From: Mechercharimyces sp. CAU 1602
GTDB lineage: Bacteria; Bacillota; Bacilli; Thermoactinomycetales; JANTPT01
Direction: 5' to 3'
Assembly: GCF_024753565.1 (NCBI RefSeq)
Contig: NZ_JANTPT010000001.1
Coordinates: 186,001 to 250,000, forward strand
Length of the DNA stretch: 64,000 nucleotides
Shown here: piece by piece, positions 19,280 to 27,014 of the stretch
Layout of the letters: each line of letters begins with the position of its first letter
How positions within the stretch are numbered: position 1 is the first letter of the stretch
Program-made: the position numbers and the translations under genes
Notes under the pieces: model-generated
Told to the model about the DNA's origin: nothing
Databases searched by the model: none
Seen by the model: the letters and a program-made list of their open reading frames with translations, nothing else

Positions 19280-19439
19280 TAAAAAGTCATCAGATGATGG
19301 GCCGATTAATGGTAGAGGGAAGTTTAAGAAATTAAAGTCACTGGATACGAGTCAAGCGTGGACTCCAGAAAAGGTACAAAAAGAGTTAGAAGAAGTGATA
19401 AAACGAAAGCGGAAAAACACCAAGCACGGCTTAGTATGA
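19272..19439 (+). CDS. Small basic protein, 55 residues
   Basis: GTG at 19272 overlaps the previous stop by 8 bases, and GGCGGTGAAG lies just upstream. The product is hydrophilic and basic (KKSSDDGPINGRGKFKKLKS at the start; KRKRKNTKHG near the end) with a predicted helix in between. A terminator follows 11 bases after the stop, which supports it as the last gene of a two-gene unit. No family recognised. Confidence 0.45.
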   Translation: MIDKKSSDDGPINGRGKFKKLKSLDTSQAWTPEKVQKELEEVIKRKRKNTKHGLV

Positions 19440-19450
19440 AGTTGGATTTC

Positions 19451-19478
19451 GTATCCCGTACCTATGCGGGGTATTTTT
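19451..19478 (+). terminator. Rho-independent terminator
   Basis: GTATCCCG and CGGGGTAT pair (one G-U at the base, one U-G inside) around an 8-base loop, followed by five T. Confidence 0.7.
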
Positions 19479-19506
19479 GTGTATAGATTGGGGAGGGAAA
19501 TTTTGT

Positions 19507-19914
19507 ATGCCTGCATTGGACATGACGGAAATCCTTCTCAGAATTGATCAATTAGCAGAAGGAATAAAAGAATGTGATGAAATGAAGGAATACCTGGAGT
19601 GGAAGCGGCGAGTGACCGAGGATGTAGAGGCACAAAGGCTGATTCAGGAATTTCAGCGTTTCAAAGAAAAAGTAGAAGAAGTGGAGCGTTTTGGGCACTT
19701 TCACCCTGATTACAGGTCAGCTAAAAAAGAAGCAGCTGGGAAACTGTCGCAACTTGCACAGCATCCACTTATCGGTTCATATATGAAGGCAGAAGAAAAG
19801 TTAGATCAATTGCTAAGTGAAGTATCCCGTTTGATAGCACAACCAGTATCTGAAACGATTAAAGTGCCAATCAACGATCCCCGTCAAGCGAAGAAGCGTT
19901 CCGGTTGTGGTTAG
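19507..19914 (+). CDS. YlbF family protein
   Basis: Helical protein of the YlbF/YmcA (RicF/RicA) family, which in Bacillus forms the Y complex acting with RNase Y on mRNA maturation and affecting competence, biofilm and sporulation. Visible pattern: EILLRIDQLAEGIKECDEMK then LIQEFQRFKEKVEEVERFGHFHPDY. The C-terminus ends in SGCG, a Cys that could belong to the Fe-S ligands known in the complex (inference). ATG at 19507 follows GGGAGGG; an upstream in-frame start lacks such a site. A ylbG-like gene lies 530 bases downstream. Confidence 0.8.
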   Translation: MPALDMTEILLRIDQLAEGIKECDEMKEYLEWKRRVTEDVEAQRLIQEFQRFKEKVEEVERFGHFHPDYRSAKKEAAGKLSQLAQHPLIGSYMKAEEKLDQLLSEVSRLIAQPVSETIKVPINDPRQAKKRSGCG

Positions 19915-19926
19915 TGTGGGTAATCT

Positions 19927-20271
19927 TTAGGTATGAGAGCGACGAAACAAGATACAGTCTTCACACTCATTGCCACAACAAAAACTCTTCTCATTGGGAA
20001 CAAAAAAGGTAAAACGATAAATTAAACAGTCACCACTTTGGCGTACAAAGTGATGTTGATAAGTTAGAGAAGAACGCCGAGTAATTTGTTGTGCACATCG
20101 TTGCAGGCAGATCTCGAGCGTCTCTTTTTTTTGCCCTTTCCAGGTGATATAGAGGAAGTTGACGCCGGTATATCGTTTGCTCTCAATTTGATGACAGCGG
20201 GGATCTTTGTTTATACATGAAAGCAATTGTGAGTAGAGGTGTGTAAACAAGGTAATTTCTGCTCCTTTCAT
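19927..20271 (-). CDS. Hypothetical Cys-rich protein between ylbF and ylbG
   Basis: Not recognised. The 114-residue product has scattered Cys in the first half and a C-terminal CCGNECEDC cluster that could bind zinc or an Fe-S centre; it is otherwise soluble with aromatic beta-like strands (VNFLYITWKG, CLIYRFTFFVP). It is transcribed against its neighbours. The ATG at 20271 has no RBS, but AAAGGAG inside the frame sits 11 bases before a TTG (20250), which may be the true start. Its 3' end meets the ylbF-like gene tail to tail. Confidence 0.55.
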   Translation of the reverse strand: MKGAEITLFTHLYSQLLSCINKDPRCHQIESKRYTGVNFLYITWKGQKKETLEICLQRCAQQITRRSSLTYQHHFVRQSGDCLIYRFTFFVPNEKSFCCGNECEDCILFRRSHT

Positions 20272-20444
20272 GCTAAGATGGGGGTATTAGAATATCTTTT
20301 ATAGTTGGTTTTAGTATATCATGGGATAAAGAGAACCATGATTAGCCTTTATATGAAATGGATATAGCGAGCGATCTCCTTGAACGAATTCCTAGAATGA
20401 GGTAAAATGAGGTGAAATCAGTCGCATAAAGGAGTCAACAGGCA

Positions 20445-20699
20445 ATGAAGACAAAAGAGCGACTTGGATTAGCTATTTGGGTAGAAGACGTCAAGCCTGC
20501 TCGATCTTTAGGTCGGCTGGGTAATATTCATTATATATCTACACGATTAAATTACGTTTGCCTTTATATTGATGGATTTCAGTCGGAAAAAACGATAGAC
20601 AGTATAAGAAAAATGCCTTTTGTTATTAAAGTAGAGCGATCTAAAAGACAAGAATTAAAAACAGATTATGATCGTTCATTCGATACACCGCAATTTTGA
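20445..20699 (+). CDS. YlbG family protein (UPF0298)
   Basis: Small protein matching the YlbG pattern: a short strand, RSLGRLGNIHYISTRLNYVCLYID, then a helix and FVIKVERSKR. YlbG homologues occur beside ylbF in Bacillus; the function is not established. At 84 residues it has family length. RBS AAAGGAG precedes the ATG. Here it is split from the ylbF-like gene by an antisense gene. Confidence 0.8.
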   Translation: MKTKERLGLAIWVEDVKPARSLGRLGNIHYISTRLNYVCLYIDGFQSEKTIDSIRKMPFVIKVERSKRQELKTDYDRSFDTPQF

Positions 20700-20727
20700 C
20701 GCCTGCTCTTACAGGCGCTTCTTTTTG
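20700..20727 (+). terminator. Short terminator after the ylbG-like gene
   Basis: CGCCTG and CAGGCG form a 6-bp stem with a 6-base loop, followed by CTTCTTTTTG; it starts directly at the stop codon. Confidence 0.7.
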
Positions 20728-20777
20728 TTTATATATTTCGGTTTACGAAATAATTTGTCCATGGAGGAGAGGGTATT

Positions 20778-22004
20778 GTGTCCAGATGGCGTCGTAATCT
20801 TTATATATTAATGGCATGCCAATTCCTTGTATTTGGAGCAATGACCATGATCATTCCTTTTCTTCCTCTCTATTTAAGTGAGCTCGGAGTAGATGACCCT
20901 GTGCAGGCACAGTTGTGGTCGGGGGTAATCTTTGGTGTCAATTTTTTAACTGCCTTTATCTTTGCTCCTATTTGGGGGACGCTAGCGGATCGATATGGTC
21001 GTAAAATTATGGTCCTGCGATCGGGATTTGGAATGTCCATCGTAATCCTTTTGATGGGATTCGCTACATCACCACTTCATCTTTTCTTTTTGCGTTTACT
21101 AAATGGAACTGTCTCTGGGTTTATTCCTGCGTCGATATCATTGGTGGCAACCAATACGCCGTCTAAGCAAACAGGTTACGCTCTTGGAATGTTGCAAGCA
21201 GGAGGAGTATCAGGTTCAATTATGGGGCCGTTTATGGGAGGGTTATTAGCAGAGTGGATCGGCTTTCGCATGATTTTTTTTATCACCAGTATATGTATTG
21301 GATTGGCGGCGTTAGTAGTGTGGTTAATGGTGAAGGAAGAAGTGAAACCGGAGCCACAAACAGCTAAAGTTTCCTTTTTCAAAGAAGGATCTCTCATTTT
21401 ACATCATAAACCTTTGTTATTACTTTTTTCTGTTGCTTTTATTATTCAGTTTGCAATGATGTCTCCCATGCCGCAAATGCCTTTATTTGTAAAGGAATTA
21501 GGGGCACCAGGTGGATATATTGCCTTCTTTACTGGTTTGGTAACAGCAGTTGCCGGTTTTGCTAATATGTTAACTTCACCTCGGCTAGGAAAAATGGCGG
21601 ATCGCTATGGTGCTGATAAAGTGCTATTTATTACGATGATTGGGGCGGCATTGGTGCATATTCCACACGCCTTGGTTTCATCGGTGTGGACATTGTTGAT
21701 TGCTCGCTTTTTATTAGGAATGTGTCTAGGTGGGTTGCTTCCCTCACTTCATGCGCTTATCCGCCATCATTCACCTGTGGGTAAGGAAAGTACGGCTTTT
21801 GGTTATAGTACCAGCGCAATTTCATTAGGCAATATGCTAGGTCCGATGTTAGGCGGGGTTTTTGCTGGTTTTATGGGAATCAGATATTTATTCTTACTAA
21901 CCGCATTATTCCTTGTGCTAGGTTCATGGTGGTTACGCTATGGTCTGAGCAAGTCTGAACGTAGAAAAGAAGGTTACAGACAAGAACAGGTTCATTCAGC
22001 TTAG
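20778..22004 (+). CDS. MFS transporter, probable drug/metabolite exporter
   Basis: Twelve hydrophobic segments in 408 residues, with the MFS loop 2-3 signature WGTLADRYGRKIMVLRS and its second-half copy LGKMADRYGADKVLF. Segment 5 carries LGMLQAGGVSGSIMGP, the motif C typical of proton-drug antiporters, so export of a hydrophobic compound is likely. Substrate unknown. The GTG start at 20778 follows GGAGGAGAGGG. It stands alone: a terminator precedes it and no further gene on the strand is closely spaced. Confidence 0.85.
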   Translation: MSRWRRNLYILMACQFLVFGAMTMIIPFLPLYLSELGVDDPVQAQLWSGVIFGVNFLTAFIFAPIWGTLADRYGRKIMVLRSGFGMSIVILLMGFATSPLHLFFLRLLNGTVSGFIPASISLVATNTPSKQTGYALGMLQAGGVSGSIMGPFMGGLLAEWIGFRMIFFITSICIGLAALVVWLMVKEEVKPEPQTAKVSFFKEGSLILHHKPLLLLFSVAFIIQFAMMSPMPQMPLFVKELGAPGGYIAFFTGLVTAVAGFANMLTSPRLGKMADRYGADKVLFITMIGAALVHIPHALVSSVWTLLIARFLLGMCLGGLLPSLHALIRHHSPVGKESTAFGYSTSAISLGNMLGPMLGGVFAGFMGIRYLFLLTALFLVLGSWWLRYGLSKSERRKEGYRQEQVHSA

Positions 22005-22088
22005 GGTTTTTCAGCCATCATCCTGTGTTTGCTGACCCATGCAAGGATTCTATTTTGTGCATAAGGTATAGGGAACATGTATTAAAGT

Positions 22089-22988
22089 TTGTTATACGAA
22101 AGGATGAAAGCCTTGCTTCAGCAACTATTAATGGGGATGGCGCGCAAGCAATTAGGTAATATGCTTCAGTCTGGAGGCAATGGTCTCTTTGGCTTGGGAA
22201 GACCGCCAGCAGGGGCAGGGACACCTCAACAGAATTCAGGGAGTAATGTAGAAGGTTCAGATGGACCCTCAGTTGGAGCTCCTGTGAATCGAGGTCCCGG
22301 TGGTCCAGCAGGCGGCCCAGGAGGATATGGAATGGGAAGAGGTCCCGGTGGTCCAGCAGGCGGCCCAGGAGGATATGGAATGGGAAGAGGTCCCGGTGGA
22401 CCAGCAGGTGGCCCAGGAGGATATGGAATGGGAAGAGGCCCCGGTGGTCCAGCAGGTGGCCCAGGAGGATATGGAATGGGAAGAGGCCCCGGTGGCCCAG
22501 CAGGTGGCCCAGGAGGATATGGAACGGGAAGAGGCCCCGGTGGTCCAGCAGGTGGCCCAGGAGGATATGGAATGGGAAGAGGCCCCGGTGGTTCAGCGAG
22601 CGGCCCAGGAGGATATGGAACGGGAAGAGGCCCCGGTGGTCCAGCAGGTGGCCCAGGAGGATATGGAATGGGAAGAGGCCCCGGTGGCCCAGCAGGTGGC
22701 CCAGGAGGATATGGAATGGGAAGAGGCCCCGGTGGCCCAGCAGGCGGCCCAGGAGGATATGGAATGGGAAGAGGCCCCGGTGGCCCAGCAGGTGGCCCAG
22801 GAGGATATGGAATGGGAAGAGGCCCCGGTGGCCCAGCAGGCGGCCCAGAAGGATATGGAATGGGAAGAGGCCCCGGTGGCCCAGCAGGCGGCCCAGGAGG
22901 ATATGGAATGGGAAGAGGCCCCGGTGGCCCAGCAGGCGGCCCAGAAGGATATGGAATGGGAAGAGGTCCGGGTCCTCGATATGAATAA
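22089..22988 (+). CDS. Gly/Pro-rich repeat protein
   Basis: Residues 1-30 form an amphipathic helix-like start (KALLQQLLMGMARKQLGNML), followed by a Gly/Ser/Pro linker. Residues 68-291 are fourteen copies of a 16-residue unit (RGPGGPAGGPGGYGMG, with T, S or E variants) and a broken last copy. No signal peptide or anchor is visible. The composition is like structural or spore-surface proteins, but the repeat is not strictly collagen-like G-X-Y. The TTG start at 22089 is uncertain, because no clear RBS fits it; ATG at 22104 is an alternative. A weak terminator follows. Confidence 0.6.
   Translation: MLYERMKALLQQLLMGMARKQLGNMLQSGGNGLFGLGRPPAGAGTPQQNSGSNVEGSDGPSVGAPVNRGPGGPAGGPGGYGMGRGPGGPAGGPGGYGMGRGPGGPAGGPGGYGMGRGPGGPAGGPGGYGMGRGPGGPAGGPGGYGTGRGPGGPAGGPGGYGMGRGPGGSASGPGGYGTGRGPGGPAGGPGGYGMGRGPGGPAGGPGGYGMGRGPGGPAGGPGGYGMGRGPGGPAGGPGGYGMGRGPGGPAGGPEGYGMGRGPGGPAGGPGGYGMGRGPGGPAGGPEGYGMGRGPGPRYE
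22290..22961 (+). repeat. Fourteen tandem 48-bp repeats
   Basis: Unit GGTCCCGGTGGTCCAGCAGG... is 48 bases, in frame, with mostly synonymous third-base changes (GGT/GGC, GTC/GCC). Copies 10-14 share GGCCCAGCAGG spellings, suggesting recent local duplication. Since the unit is a multiple of three, other frames also stay open through it. Confidence 0.95.
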
Positions 22989-22997
22989 GGTGATTTT

Positions 22998-23023
22998 AAG
23001 CCCCCTTTTACACAAGGGGGCTT
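22998..23023 (+). terminator. Probable terminator after the repeat gene
   Basis: AAGCCCCCTT and AAGGGGGCTT form a 10-bp stem with a 6-base loop; the T run is short (CTTTCC). Confidence 0.6.
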
Positions 23024-23117
23024 TCCATGTGTAGAAAAAACCCTTATTCTTGATACATAGGAGTTAGAATGATGAGAAGATCGGTATGCGCATCAGGATT
23101 TAGAGGAGTGATATGAC

Positions 23118-23819
23118 ATGGGTTTCTTTGATGAGCTAAAGAATAAAGTAGGTAAAGGGGTAGAAACTACTGGTCAGCGCTCGCGCCGTGTGTTGGAAGC
23201 GAGTAAACTTTCTATGAACATTAGAAGAAAAGAAGAGGATATTAAGCGCTATTATCATCGATTAGGGGTGGCGACACTTCAAGCGTGGGATAAAGAATGG
23301 GCTGTTCATGAGGATCCGAATGTTAAGGAAACCGTGAAAGCATTGCAGATGCTTCATAAGCAAAAAGAAGAGTTGGAACAAGAGCGTTTGTCGCTTCAAG
23401 ATAAAATACCGTGTCCTGGCTGTGGGGAATGGGTGGAACATGAACGTGATGCATGTCCAGCGTGTGGTCAACTGATGCCGATAACAAACCTGGATGTGGA
23501 GGCAGAACCGACGCAAGAAGTGGAACTGGAAGTTTCCTCAGCTCCCCCCATCTCTCCCCAACCAGAGCGGATCACGATACAAGATGAACGCCCTCCTGAA
23601 TCAACAGTGACAACGGCTGTTTCCTCAGCATCTCCTCCTACGCAAGTAGAGACAAATGTTGAGCGCACACCAGTAAAATCGGTAACCCCAACGAAAGCGC
23701 AACCAGTGAAAGAAGAACAGAAGGCACAAGAAGGAGCAACGATGGTGATTTGCCCATACTGTGCGGGATTGGTGGGCGAAGAAGATCAAGCTTGTCCTCA
23801 CTGTGCTTCTTCTTTCTAA
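23118..23819 (+). CDS. Coiled-coil protein with two zinc ribbons
   Basis: N-terminal GFFDELKNKVGKGVET is followed by a helical coiled region (about 30-95), then zinc ribbon 1 (CPGCGEW...CPACGQ, about 98-121), a long Pro/Ser/Thr/Glu-rich linker and zinc ribbon 2 (CPYCAGL...CPHC) at the very end. Both ribbons keep all four Cys. Such proteins are frequent in Firmicutes and often sit near membrane or stress genes, but the role is unknown. It is followed after 24 bases by a YkvA-like gene and may be co-transcribed. Confidence 0.75.
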   Translation: MGFFDELKNKVGKGVETTGQRSRRVLEASKLSMNIRRKEEDIKRYYHRLGVATLQAWDKEWAVHEDPNVKETVKALQMLHKQKEELEQERLSLQDKIPCPGCGEWVEHERDACPACGQLMPITNLDVEAEPTQEVELEVSSAPPISPQPERITIQDERPPESTVTTAVSSASPPTQVETNVERTPVKSVTPTKAQPVKEEQKAQEGATMVICPYCAGLVGEEDQACPHCASSF

Positions 23820-23843
23820 CACGATGAAGGGAGGATGATCACA

Positions 23844-24224
23844 ATGTCTAAAAAGATGAAGAAAAGAATAATAAAGAAGTTACTGTTATTGCGAAAGGTT
23901 GCAGGAACAGCGCAGGGTGAGCAAAAGATTATGACTACATTTGATTCAAAAGTGAGTAAGGTGGGAGGGCTATCCACTCTTATTAATAAACTGCGTGTGA
24001 TGTATGCCTACTTTCGTCATCCAGATACGAGTAAGAAGAAGAAAGCGATTGTAGGAGCCGCTCTGCTGTATTTTATTATTCCTACGGATGTTCTACCCGA
24101 TTTGCTCCCTTTTATGGGGTATGTAGATGATGCTGCCGCGGCTGTTATCGTGTGGAATCTATTAGCACGTGAATTAGACCAATTTACATCAAATGGGATG
24201 ACAAATAAATCGACAGATTTCTAA
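23844..24224 (+). CDS. YkvA/DUF1232 family membrane protein
   Basis: The family core is clear: YFRHPDTSKKKKAIVGAALLYFIIPTDVLPDLLPFMGYVDDAAA, with the hydrophobic segment and the P-T-D-x-x-P-D pattern. The N-terminus is very basic. Family function is not known; some members are linked to membrane remodelling. The frame opens at 23835, but that ATG touches the RBS; the ATG at 23844 has AGGGAGG nine bases upstream. Confidence 0.8.
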   Translation: MSKKMKKRIIKKLLLLRKVAGTAQGEQKIMTTFDSKVSKVGGLSTLINKLRVMYAYFRHPDTSKKKKAIVGAALLYFIIPTDVLPDLLPFMGYVDDAAAAVIVWNLLARELDQFTSNGMTNKSTDF

Positions 24225-24252
24225 AATTGAAAATGAAAGAGAAAAGGGACTG

Positions 24253-24261
24253 TGATATAAT
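24253..24261 (+). promoter_or_regulatory. Extended -10 promoter candidate for minD
   Basis: TGATATAAT matches the extended -10 box TGnTATAAT exactly, about 95 bases upstream of minD. No good -35 is needed for this class. Confidence 0.55.
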
Positions 24262-24356
24262 GTTAGCAAGACTTGTTAATGGTGTCATTTTAGAGAGATG
24301 TCCACTCTCATCAATACGGCTTATAGGCTTATAGGGTTAGGAAAGGGGCAAGTATC

Positions 24357-25157
24357 ATGAAGCATGAATCCGTGGCAATCACCATAACAAGCGGTAAAGG
24401 CGGTGTTGGGAAAACCACGACTGTAGCGTCGGTGGGACTCGGCCTTGCGCAACTAGGGAAAAAGGTGTGCCTGGTAGATACAGACATTGGCCTAAGAAAG
24501 CTAGATTTAATGTTGGGATTAGAAAATAGGATTGTGTACGACATTGTCGATGTTATTGAAGGAATTAGTAAATTAAGACAATCTTTGGTACGACACAAAG
24601 AATTTCCTGAGCTAGCATTACTTCCTGCGGCACAAACCAGATATAAAGAAGAGATTACTTCCAGCGAAGTGATGCGCGTTGTAGAAGAGCTACGTGAGGA
24701 TTTTGAGTACATCTTAATTGATTCCCCAGCAGGAATCGAAGGTGGCTTCCGTAATGCGATCGCTCCTGCTGATCGTGCGATCCTTGTAGTTAACCCTGAA
24801 ATTCCTTCTGTACGAGATTCAGACCGGGTGATCGGATTATTAGAGTCTGCAGATCTGAAAGGCATTGATCTGATTGTAAACCGTGTACAACCAGGCATGG
24901 TACGAGACGGTGATATGTTGAGCGTGGAGCGCGTACAAAACCATCTAGCGATTAATTTGCTTGGCGTTGTTCCAGAAGATAAGCGCATTATTCGTTCGTC
25001 CAATACAGGGGAACCAGTAATTTTAGATGCAAAATCAGTGGCGGGAAGAGCCTTCACCAATATTGCACGACGAATGAATGGAGAGGATATACCATTTATG
25101 GAGTTAGAGGCGCCAGGTCTTATTCACCGCATTAAACGGATATTTTCCATTGCTTAA
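24357..25157 (+). CDS. minD: Septum-site-determining ATPase MinD
   Basis: ParA/MinD-type ATPase that places the division site. The deviant Walker A box KGGVGKTTT lies at residues 14-22, with DTDIGLRKLDLMLGLENR (switch I) and IDSPAGIEGGF (switch II) following. The last residues LIHRIKRIF form the membrane-targeting amphipathic helix. Length (266) is typical. It is followed after 24 bases by minE, and no minC lies next to it, unlike the usual minCD arrangement. It would bind membrane as an ATP dimer and be released by MinE-stimulated hydrolysis. Confidence 0.95.
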   Translation: MKHESVAITITSGKGGVGKTTTVASVGLGLAQLGKKVCLVDTDIGLRKLDLMLGLENRIVYDIVDVIEGISKLRQSLVRHKEFPELALLPAAQTRYKEEITSSEVMRVVEELREDFEYILIDSPAGIEGGFRNAIAPADRAILVVNPEIPSVRDSDRVIGLLESADLKGIDLIVNRVQPGMVRDGDMLSVERVQNHLAINLLGVVPEDKRIIRSSNTGEPVILDAKSVAGRAFTNIARRMNGEDIPFMELEAPGLIHRIKRIFSIA

Positions 25158-25181
25158 GCTTGGGATCGGGGTGGAATTCAC

Positions 25182-25460
25182 GTGCTACTTCTTAATATTT
25201 TCGGGAAAGAGAAGAAAGAAGCGCCGACAGCTCGAACGGCAGATGACCGTCTATCGTTAGTTCTTAGTTACCAGCGTTCAGACATCGACGAACGGAAACT
25301 AAAAGAGTTTCAAACGAAGCTCGCTCATTTATGTGACGATTTCGGATATGATGTTGTAGGGCAAATCGAAGTTCGACCACAATCTCGTAACCGTACGACC
25401 GTATTGCTGGCAAGTATCCCTGTGCGATTACGGGAAACAGACGAATCAGGATCTAATTAA
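25182..25460 (+). CDS. minE: Cell division topological specificity factor MinE
   Basis: The 92-residue product has the MinE layout: a hydrophobic membrane-binding start (LLLNIFGKEKKEAPTA), the linker ARTADDRLSLVLSYQR matching the DRLxIxxxxxR contact helix for MinD, then a predicted helix and strand dimerisation domain (KFQTKLAHLCDDFGYDVV; VRPQSRNRTTVLLASIPV). MinE stimulates MinD ATPase and drives pole-to-pole oscillation. Start is GTG behind GGGGTGG. It is co-directional with minD, with a strong terminator after it. Sequence is divergent, so identity relies on layout and neighbour as well as motif. Confidence 0.8.
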   Translation: MLLLNIFGKEKKEAPTARTADDRLSLVLSYQRSDIDERKLKEFQTKLAHLCDDFGYDVVGQIEVRPQSRNRTTVLLASIPVRLRETDESGSN

Positions 25461-25493
25461 AAGCGCGGGCGGGGAGCCCGCGCTTTTAATTAG
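25453..25493. terminator. Bidirectional terminator, 18-bp perfect stem
   Basis: CTAATTAAAAGCGCGGGC and its exact complement flank a 5-base loop; it includes the minE stop codon and ends the facing Myb-like gene too. Confidence 0.85.
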
Positions 25494-25510
25494 TAGAATG
25501 TATTAGGAAA

Positions 25511-26296
25511 TTAAAACGGGTACTGCTCCTGTAGGCGTAAAGTTAACAATTGTGCAATCGTCTCAGGAAACTGTTTGTCCTCAGTAATCATAAACATCAT
25601 GATAGAGAAACGGGTGGGTCCATAGTGTTGGATTAATTTAATGAGTTGCTGCTTTACTGCGTCATTTGCCTTTCCGTACCGCTGTTCAAATGCGAGTAAC
25701 AGGAGTCTCACCTCGTCTGAATCCTTAATCTTCTGTCTTTTGATGTCGGAAAAATCGGTTTTATCTATAGAAGATATGCTGAGCCAATCGTCTATTCGAG
25801 ATGCGGCTACTTCTTGTGTGGATACCCTTAAGGACGTTAACTCTTTTTCCAAGCGTGGGCGACGGGGGCGGAGGGAGGGCATTTTATGAAATCTCTCGGG
25901 GGATTGTTTGCGTAAGTGATAGACGCGCTGATAGATAGCCCCTTGTGTACGGGACAATTTCGTTTCCAGTTCACGGATGGCTAATGAAATCGGCTGGCCT
26001 TCTTGCGAATAAGAATTTACCGTAGCAATCACCTGTTCTTCTTCTTCTTTGCTCCAACTGTTAAGGCGTCTTGGAGAAGGATGGGGCAAGGCAGGAAGAT
26101 TAGGGAAACGTTCAGGATGCTCAAGGCGTAGTTTTCGTACGTGTGCAGCGATTCCTGTATACCCACGATTTAGACGGGAAGCTAGTTCTTGTATAAGTTC
26201 TCGATCGTTTTTTCCTACTTGGTCACTCTGATTTAAAAACGAAATGATCTCCTCATTTTCCACATCATTATACCTTCCTTTTTTTGTATGAATCAT
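25511..26296 (-). CDS. Myb/SANT-like DNA-binding protein, possible sporulation regulator
   Basis: Two helix-turn-helix-like repeats lie at about residues 8-65 (NEEIISFLNQSDQ...RLNRGYTGIAAHVRKL) and 78-138 (SWSKEEEEQVIATVNSYS...KLSRTQGAIYQRVYHLRKQ). The second resembles the RsfA-type Myb domain of prespore regulators in Bacillus, with the pattern W-S-x-E-E-E and L-S-R-T-x-x-A. The C-terminal 100 residues are helical without a known domain. A role as a transcription regulator is inferred. Strong RBS (AAAGGAGGG) before the ATG. Confidence 0.65.
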   Translation of the reverse strand: MIHTKKGRYNDVENEEIISFLNQSDQVGKNDRELIQELASRLNRGYTGIAAHVRKLRLEHPERFPNLPALPHPSPRRLNSWSKEEEEQVIATVNSYSQEGQPISLAIRELETKLSRTQGAIYQRVYHLRKQSPERFHKMPSLRPRRPRLEKELTSLRVSTQEVAASRIDDWLSISSIDKTDFSDIKRQKIKDSDEVRLLLLAFEQRYGKANDAVKQQLIKLIQHYGPTRFSIMMFMITEDKQFPETIAQLLTLRLQEQYPF

Positions 26297-26515
26297 CTTC
26301 TCCCTCCTTTTATTTGTAAACTCTTTAGTGTTTATCTTACTATATCAGATCGCAACCGGAATGTTCCAGAAAAAATTACACAAATATTTAAGATGCAGTA
26401 TAAAAAAAGAGTGAATTGGAAATAAGTGTAGCATACAGTGTAGTGATCACTCTAGTGGAATACAAGCAGGAAGTGCTAGAAAGCGGAAGTGATCTTTGTG
26501 AAGGGAGAAGAGGTT

Positions 26516-26911
26516 ATGAGTTCATTGTCAGTTCGTGAATTGAGTTCGTTACTGATGATACGTCATTCTTATCGTTCAGAACAATCTGTTCAACAGGCAT
26601 GGGAGCCTTCTTCTAAAGCTATGCTCGTAATTTTATGGGGATTGTTGATTTATCCACAACTGGATCCCAGTCGTCCCAGAGAAAAAAGAGAAGCGATTGA
26701 TATAGATGAAATTTACCAATTATTTCATGATTATATTGGTAGTCAACAGGAATGGCAGACAATGTTGGATCAATTAAGTGAATATGATTACATTCGTTTT
26801 GTTTCGGATCAGAAAGTAGTTGCAGGTACAAAGTTGTGGACGTCTATTGATGCAGCCAAAATGTATCAACCTTTTCGAGCTTCTCAATTGGCGCGTACGT
26901 TAAAATTGTAA
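26516..26911 (+). CDS. Hypothetical protein, 131 residues
   Basis: I recognise no family. It is a soluble, largely helical protein with a winged-helix-like feel: a hydrophobic helix (KAMLVILWGLLIY), then EIYQLFHDYIG and LDQLSEYDYIRFVSDQKVVAGTKLW, which could be a recognition helix and beta wing. This is only a suggestion. GAGAAGAGG sits just before the ATG at 26516; the upstream in-frame GTG codons lack an RBS. Confidence 0.5.
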   Translation: MSSLSVRELSSLLMIRHSYRSEQSVQQAWEPSSKAMLVILWGLLIYPQLDPSRPREKREAIDIDEIYQLFHDYIGSQQEWQTMLDQLSEYDYIRFVSDQKVVAGTKLWTSIDAAKMYQPFRASQLARTLKL

Positions 26912-26957
26912 TAACTCCTACCTGTAGTATGACGCTATGCATCAATTTTATAACACA

Positions 26958-27010
26958 GACTATAAAGAGAGAAGCTACCCCACAAAGGGGTAGCTTCTCT
27001 CTTTATAGTC
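26958..27010. terminator. 24-bp perfect inverted repeat, bidirectional terminator
   Basis: GACTATAAAGAGAGAAGCTA plus CCCC and its exact complement flank ACAAA. It lies between the convergent 131-residue gene and cotJC. The stem is unusually long and perfect for a terminator. Confidence 0.8.
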
Positions 27011-27014
27011 GGGA

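Noticed and set aside
22290-22961. CRISPR-like regular spacing of repeats
   Set aside because: Units are contiguous with no unique spacers and encode one protein.
22300-23034. Long open frames on both strands across the 48-bp repeats
   Set aside because: They exist because the repeat unit is a multiple of three and has no stop in those frames; codon third-base variation supports only the Gly/Pro frame.
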